A stretch of 64,000 nucleotides of DNA from DATARH01 sp036008175. Lineage in GTDB: Bacteria > Pseudomonadota > Alphaproteobacteria > ATCC43930 > CGMCC-115725. The notes under the pieces were generated by a model, which did not search any database, was not told the DNA's origin, and saw only the letters and a list, made by a program, of their open reading frames with translations. The stretch covers positions 10,467 to 74,466 of the forward strand of contig DASYOB010000098.1 in NCBI GenBank assembly GCA_036008175.1, given 5' to 3'. The position numbers and the translations under genes are program-made. The stretch's first letter is position 1. Every line of letters begins with the position of its first letter. Shown here piece by piece: positions 61,400-64,000 of this stretch.

Positions 61400-62767
61400 A
61401 TGACCATCGGCATCTTGGGATCGACGCTGTTCGGCGACATGTTCAGCACCGCCACGATGCGCGCGGCGTTCGGCGAACTCGCGTTCCTCGCGCGCTGCGT
61501 CGAGGTCGAGGCGGCGCTCGCCCGCGCCCAGGCCCGTGTCGGCATCGTGCCTTCCGAGGCCGCGGCGGCGATCTCCGAGGCCGCCGCCGCGATCGCCAAG
61601 GAGCCGCAATCGCTCGACCTCGTGCGCCTCAAACGCGAGACCGAGAATGTCGGCTACCCGATCCTGCCCTTGGTGCGCCAGTTGGCCGAGCGCGCCGGCG
61701 AGGCCGGGCGCTGGCTGCATTGGGGCGCCACGACGCAGGACATCATGGACACCGCCGTGGTCTTGCAGATCCGCGACGGGCTCGGGTTGATCAAAGTCGA
61801 TCTCGACGCAGTGCGCGGCCACCTCGCCTCCCTCGCCCGCAAGTACCGCGACACGCCGATGGCCGGCCGCACGCATCTGCAGCACGCGCTGCCGATCACC
61901 TTCGGCTACAAGGCGGCGGTCTGGCTGTCCTCGTTCGACCGCCATGCCGCGCGGTTGGCCGAGTTGAAGCCGCGCGTCTTAACCGTGCAGTTTGGCGGTG
62001 CCGCCGGTACCTTGGCCTCGCTCGGGTCGGGCGAGGAAAGTCTCCGTTCCCGCGCCGAGCTGGCGCGCGAACTTGGCCTCGCCGAGCCGGCGATCACCTC
62101 GCATGTGGCGCGCGACGGCATCGCCGAGACGGTGCAGTTTCTGGCCCTGCTCGGCGCCAGCCTCGGCAAGATCGCCTTCGACGTGATGCTGATGTCGGCG
62201 ACCGAATTCAGCGAGGCGGCCGAGCCCTTCGTCTCCGGCCGCGGCTCTTCGTCGACGATGCCGCAAAAGCGCAACCCGATCTCGTGCGAGCTGATCCTCG
62301 CCGCGTCGAAGGCGCTGCGCCAGCATGCGGGCCTCGCGCTCGACGCCGTGGTCAGCGATTTCGAGCGCGCGACCGGGCCCTGGCATGTCGAGTGGATCGC
62401 GGTGCCGGAGAGCTTCGGCTATGCCGCCGGCGCGCTGCACCAGGCGGAGTTCATGCTCGGCGGGCTGATCGTCGATCCGCAACGTATGGCGAAGAACCTC
62501 GGCATGACCCACGGCCTCATCGTCGCCGAGGCGGTGATGATGGGGCTCGCGCCATTTACCGGGCGTAACGAGGCGCACGATCTCGTCTACGATTCCTGCC
62601 GGACGGCGATCGAAAGCGACCGGCCGCTCTACGATGTGCTGCTCGAGGTGCGGGAAGTCGCAGGGCCGCTCGGCCCCGAGGCGCTGCGGCGATTGACCGA
62701 CCCGGCGAATTATCTCGGCGCCGCCCAGGCGATGGTCGACCGCGTATTGGACGGCAGAAAGGCTTAG
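61400..62767 (+). CDS. PcaB-like/adenylosuccinate lyase-superfamily lyase
   Basis: 455-residue fumarase/aspartase-superfamily enzyme, closest in form to 3-carboxy-cis,cis-muconate cycloisomerase. The superfamily signature GRGSSSTMPQKRNPISCELI is complete. HWGATTQDIMDTAVVLQIRD and GRTHLQHALPITFGYKAAVW resemble PcaB. ATG 61400 has GAGG just upstream; the frame extends into the repeat but without homology. Another lyase activity is possible. Confidence 0.85.
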   Translation: MTIGILGSTLFGDMFSTATMRAAFGELAFLARCVEVEAALARAQARVGIVPSEAAAAISEAAAAIAKEPQSLDLVRLKRETENVGYPILPLVRQLAERAGEAGRWLHWGATTQDIMDTAVVLQIRDGLGLIKVDLDAVRGHLASLARKYRDTPMAGRTHLQHALPITFGYKAAVWLSSFDRHAARLAELKPRVLTVQFGGAAGTLASLGSGEESLRSRAELARELGLAEPAITSHVARDGIAETVQFLALLGASLGKIAFDVMLMSATEFSEAAEPFVSGRGSSSTMPQKRNPISCELILAASKALRQHAGLALDAVVSDFERATGPWHVEWIAVPESFGYAAGALHQAEFMLGGLIVDPQRMAKNLGMTHGLIVAEAVMMGLAPFTGRNEAHDLVYDSCRTAIESDRPLYDVLLEVREVAGPLGPEALRRLTDPANYLGAAQAMVDRVLDGRKA

Positions 62768-63071
62768 GTTTTCCGACTTTTTTCGGATCGTGTCCGCGCG
62801 ATGTCCGCAACGCGGCTGCGGCGCTGTGTCGATGCCGGAGCGGTCGAACGGGGCGGTCTCAAATGCGCCACTAGCCGTGCCGGCTTGTCCCACTCGGTGC
62901 CAAATTGCGATCATGTGTGCGGTTGGCTGGGTTCGCCGGTGCCCTCCCGTCCTGCCCCGTGGAATACCGTACCGGCAGTTTGGGTCCAAGCTTGGGGTCC
63001 TCGATGCGCCCGCTCCGCGGGCATCTGGCGCCGAAAACACGACAAGCGCTGGTTCACCCGACTGTGACCGG
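62768..63071. other. Spacer between the PcaB-like gene and the DUF3800 remnant
   Basis: No gene is recognised. A weak hairpin with six T in its loop (CCGACTTTTTTCGG at about 62772-62785) could be a terminator for the PcaB-like gene. The open frame of the DUF3800 remnant runs through this stretch but without any family likeness, with Cys and Pro scattered as in unselected sequence. Confidence 0.4.
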
Positions 63072-63548
63072 CTTGCCTTCCGGACGCAGCCGTTCTTTCG
63101 GTTCGCGGCGCTCGGCACGCTCGCCACCAAACATCCGCGCGACCGCGAATTGATGGCATGGGTTATTGACGTGCTGAAACAGCGGCGACTATTGGAGATC
63201 GTCAATCGGACGCCCGCGAGATCCGTGGCGCTAATTTTTGAGACGTCGCAGCGTTCGGACAAGCTGCTGATGGAGTACTTCGGGCAGCTCCACCTATCAG
63301 AGGACGGTAAGGAGATCCCGGTCCACCAATTCCTGATGCCAAAAGATGCGAGCGAGCCGGGGTTGGAGGTAGCCGACTTTGTAATCAATCCAGCGGGGCG
63401 CTATGCACGGCACCGGTTCTTTGGTAACGCTGGGTTTCCGCCCGACTTCGAAGCCGTGTTCCACAAATGCGATCGGGTCCTGACAAGCTTCATCTGCGTC
63501 GAGAATGTGGAGCTGTCCGATCCCTCGGAGACGGTTTCGCCGCCTTAG
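63072..63548 (+). pseudogene. C-terminal remnant of a DUF3800 protein
   Basis: About 158 codons with DUF3800 likeness: ALIFETSQRSDKLLMEYFG, PVHQFLMPKDASEPGLEVAD and FVINPAGRYARHRFF. DUF3800 proteins normally start with an Asp/Glu-rich strand (DESG) and are ~250 aa; that half is missing, and the frame upstream of 63072 has no likeness. Base composition looks less GC-rich than the core genes. DUF3800 genes are common in accessory and defence regions. It overlaps the stop of the convergent gene. Confidence 0.6.
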
Positions 63549-64000
63549 CCACAAATTGGCGGGTGCCGAGCTTGCCAATCGAGCACACATCGCACGACCA
63601 GCTCTGCTACTGCTCTCGCGTCGCGTGCTTCGTCCGGCCTGAGGTCGGGCACCCCGGCCGGAAATTCTGAGAGCATTCGACCCGCGTGAATTCGCTGCCT
63701 CGTGCGGACTAGCAGTTCCGCGCGCGTCTTGCTTTGCATGTCCAATATTGCAGCGTCACCGCCACGGGCGGCGCCTGCAACAAGATCGTCAATGCGCCAC
63801 GTCCTCGGGTCTCTCTCAAAATCGGTCGAACCAAAAACACCTAGATCCAGGCTCCGCGCGTGCTTGACAACGAATGTCAGGGCGCCCTCGACAAGAGCGG
63901 CAGCTAGAACCAAGGCGGAGAGTGGTGACGAGTTCGGATCGGTTCTGCTCAGTTCCGCGACGGTCTGGTTCCACCATAGCCGAAACCGGCCATAACCTAG
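63545..64000 (-). CDS. HEPN-like (DUF4145-like) protein, 5' end outside window
   Basis: The frame is open to the window end (151 codons visible). Helical sequence LSALVLAAALVEGALTFVVK is followed by a helix pair and SKTRAELLVRTRQRIHAGRM, which has the R-x(4-6)-H arrangement of HEPN domains, and then DEARDARAVAELVVRCVLDW. HEPN proteins are often ribonucleases or toxins, but this one is identified only by pattern. Its stop overlaps that of the DUF3800 remnant. Confidence 0.42.
   Translation of the reverse strand, partial: LGYGRFRLWWNQTVAELSRTDPNSSPLSALVLAAALVEGALTFVVKHARSLDLGVFGSTDFERDPRTWRIDDLVAGAARGGDAAILDMQSKTRAELLVRTRQRIHAGRMLSEFPAGVPDLRPDEARDARAVAELVVRCVLDWQARHPPICG

Noticed and set aside
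62790..63071. N-terminal part of the 252-codon DUF3800 frame
   Set aside because: No DUF3800 likeness before 63072 and no ribosome binding site; treated as unselected read-through sequence.

Overview
This is 64 kb of GC-rich, densely packed bacterial chromosome. The gene set points to an alphaproteobacterium, possibly Rhodospirillales-like (order not certain): a ctaC-ctaD-ctaB-(small protein)-ctaG-ctaE-DUF983-surf1 cytochrome oxidase operon, a GCS2-type gshA, a type III ornithine decarboxylase behind a long structured leader, lipid A/Kdo genes, and a complete PHB set (phaA, phaB, phaC, phaR). No rRNA, tRNA, CRISPR array or prophage was recognised.

Layout: 1-3.4 kb holds a lytic transglycosylase (5' end outside the window), a zinc deacylase and a hypoxanthine-DNA glycosylase. 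3.4-7.4 kb holds two minus-strand sensory proteins whose phosphorelay residues are largely lost. 7.5-13.2 kb is catabolic: amidohydrolase, enoyl-CoA hydratase, orphan peptide-type binding protein, GMC oxidoreductase and an EpmC-like HExxH protein. 13.4-18.2 kb has a BrkB-type membrane protein, a Tyr-rich GCG_CRPN-type secreted protein and an EmrA/EmrB-like pump. 18.2-24.5 kb is the aa3 oxidase operon. 24.7-36.2 kb is mostly housekeeping (tldD, gshA, rsmE, ubiA, an ETF-beta methyltransferase-like gene, an MFS gene that appears to start at CTG, ubiD, pmbA) plus a secreted agarase-like glycosidase. 36.2-42.0 kb is a lipid A/Kdo run (msbA-like, DUF374, waaA, lpxK, lpxL-like) with overlapping junctions. 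42.0-44.5 kb is the polyamine pair speB-odc.

44.5-50.6 kb carries a GNAT gene, a pcaF-like thiolase, HMG-CoA lyase, and an amidase with a small GatC/AtzG-like partner. Between the thiolase and the lyase sits a lower-GC methyltransferase gene bounded by inverted repeats and short direct repeats, which looks like a mobile insertion cassette without a transposase. 50.6-56.9 kb has a cupin, a Thr/Ser-rich secreted protein, a dienelactone hydrolase, a 1051-residue transporter-HEAT-cNMP protein, a GST and a DUF488 protein. 56.9-62.8 kb is the PHB region with palindromic intergenic repeats and a PcaB-like lyase. The right edge (63-64 kb) has a truncated DUF3800 gene converging on a HEPN-like gene that runs off the window, suggesting the border of an accessory region.

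The items most worth following up are the degenerate RpfC-like/sensor-kinase pair, the inverted-repeat methyltransferase cassette, the odc leader with a short upstream ORF and a hairpin over the ribosome binding site, and the out-of-frame overlap of phaC with a small coiled-coil gene.
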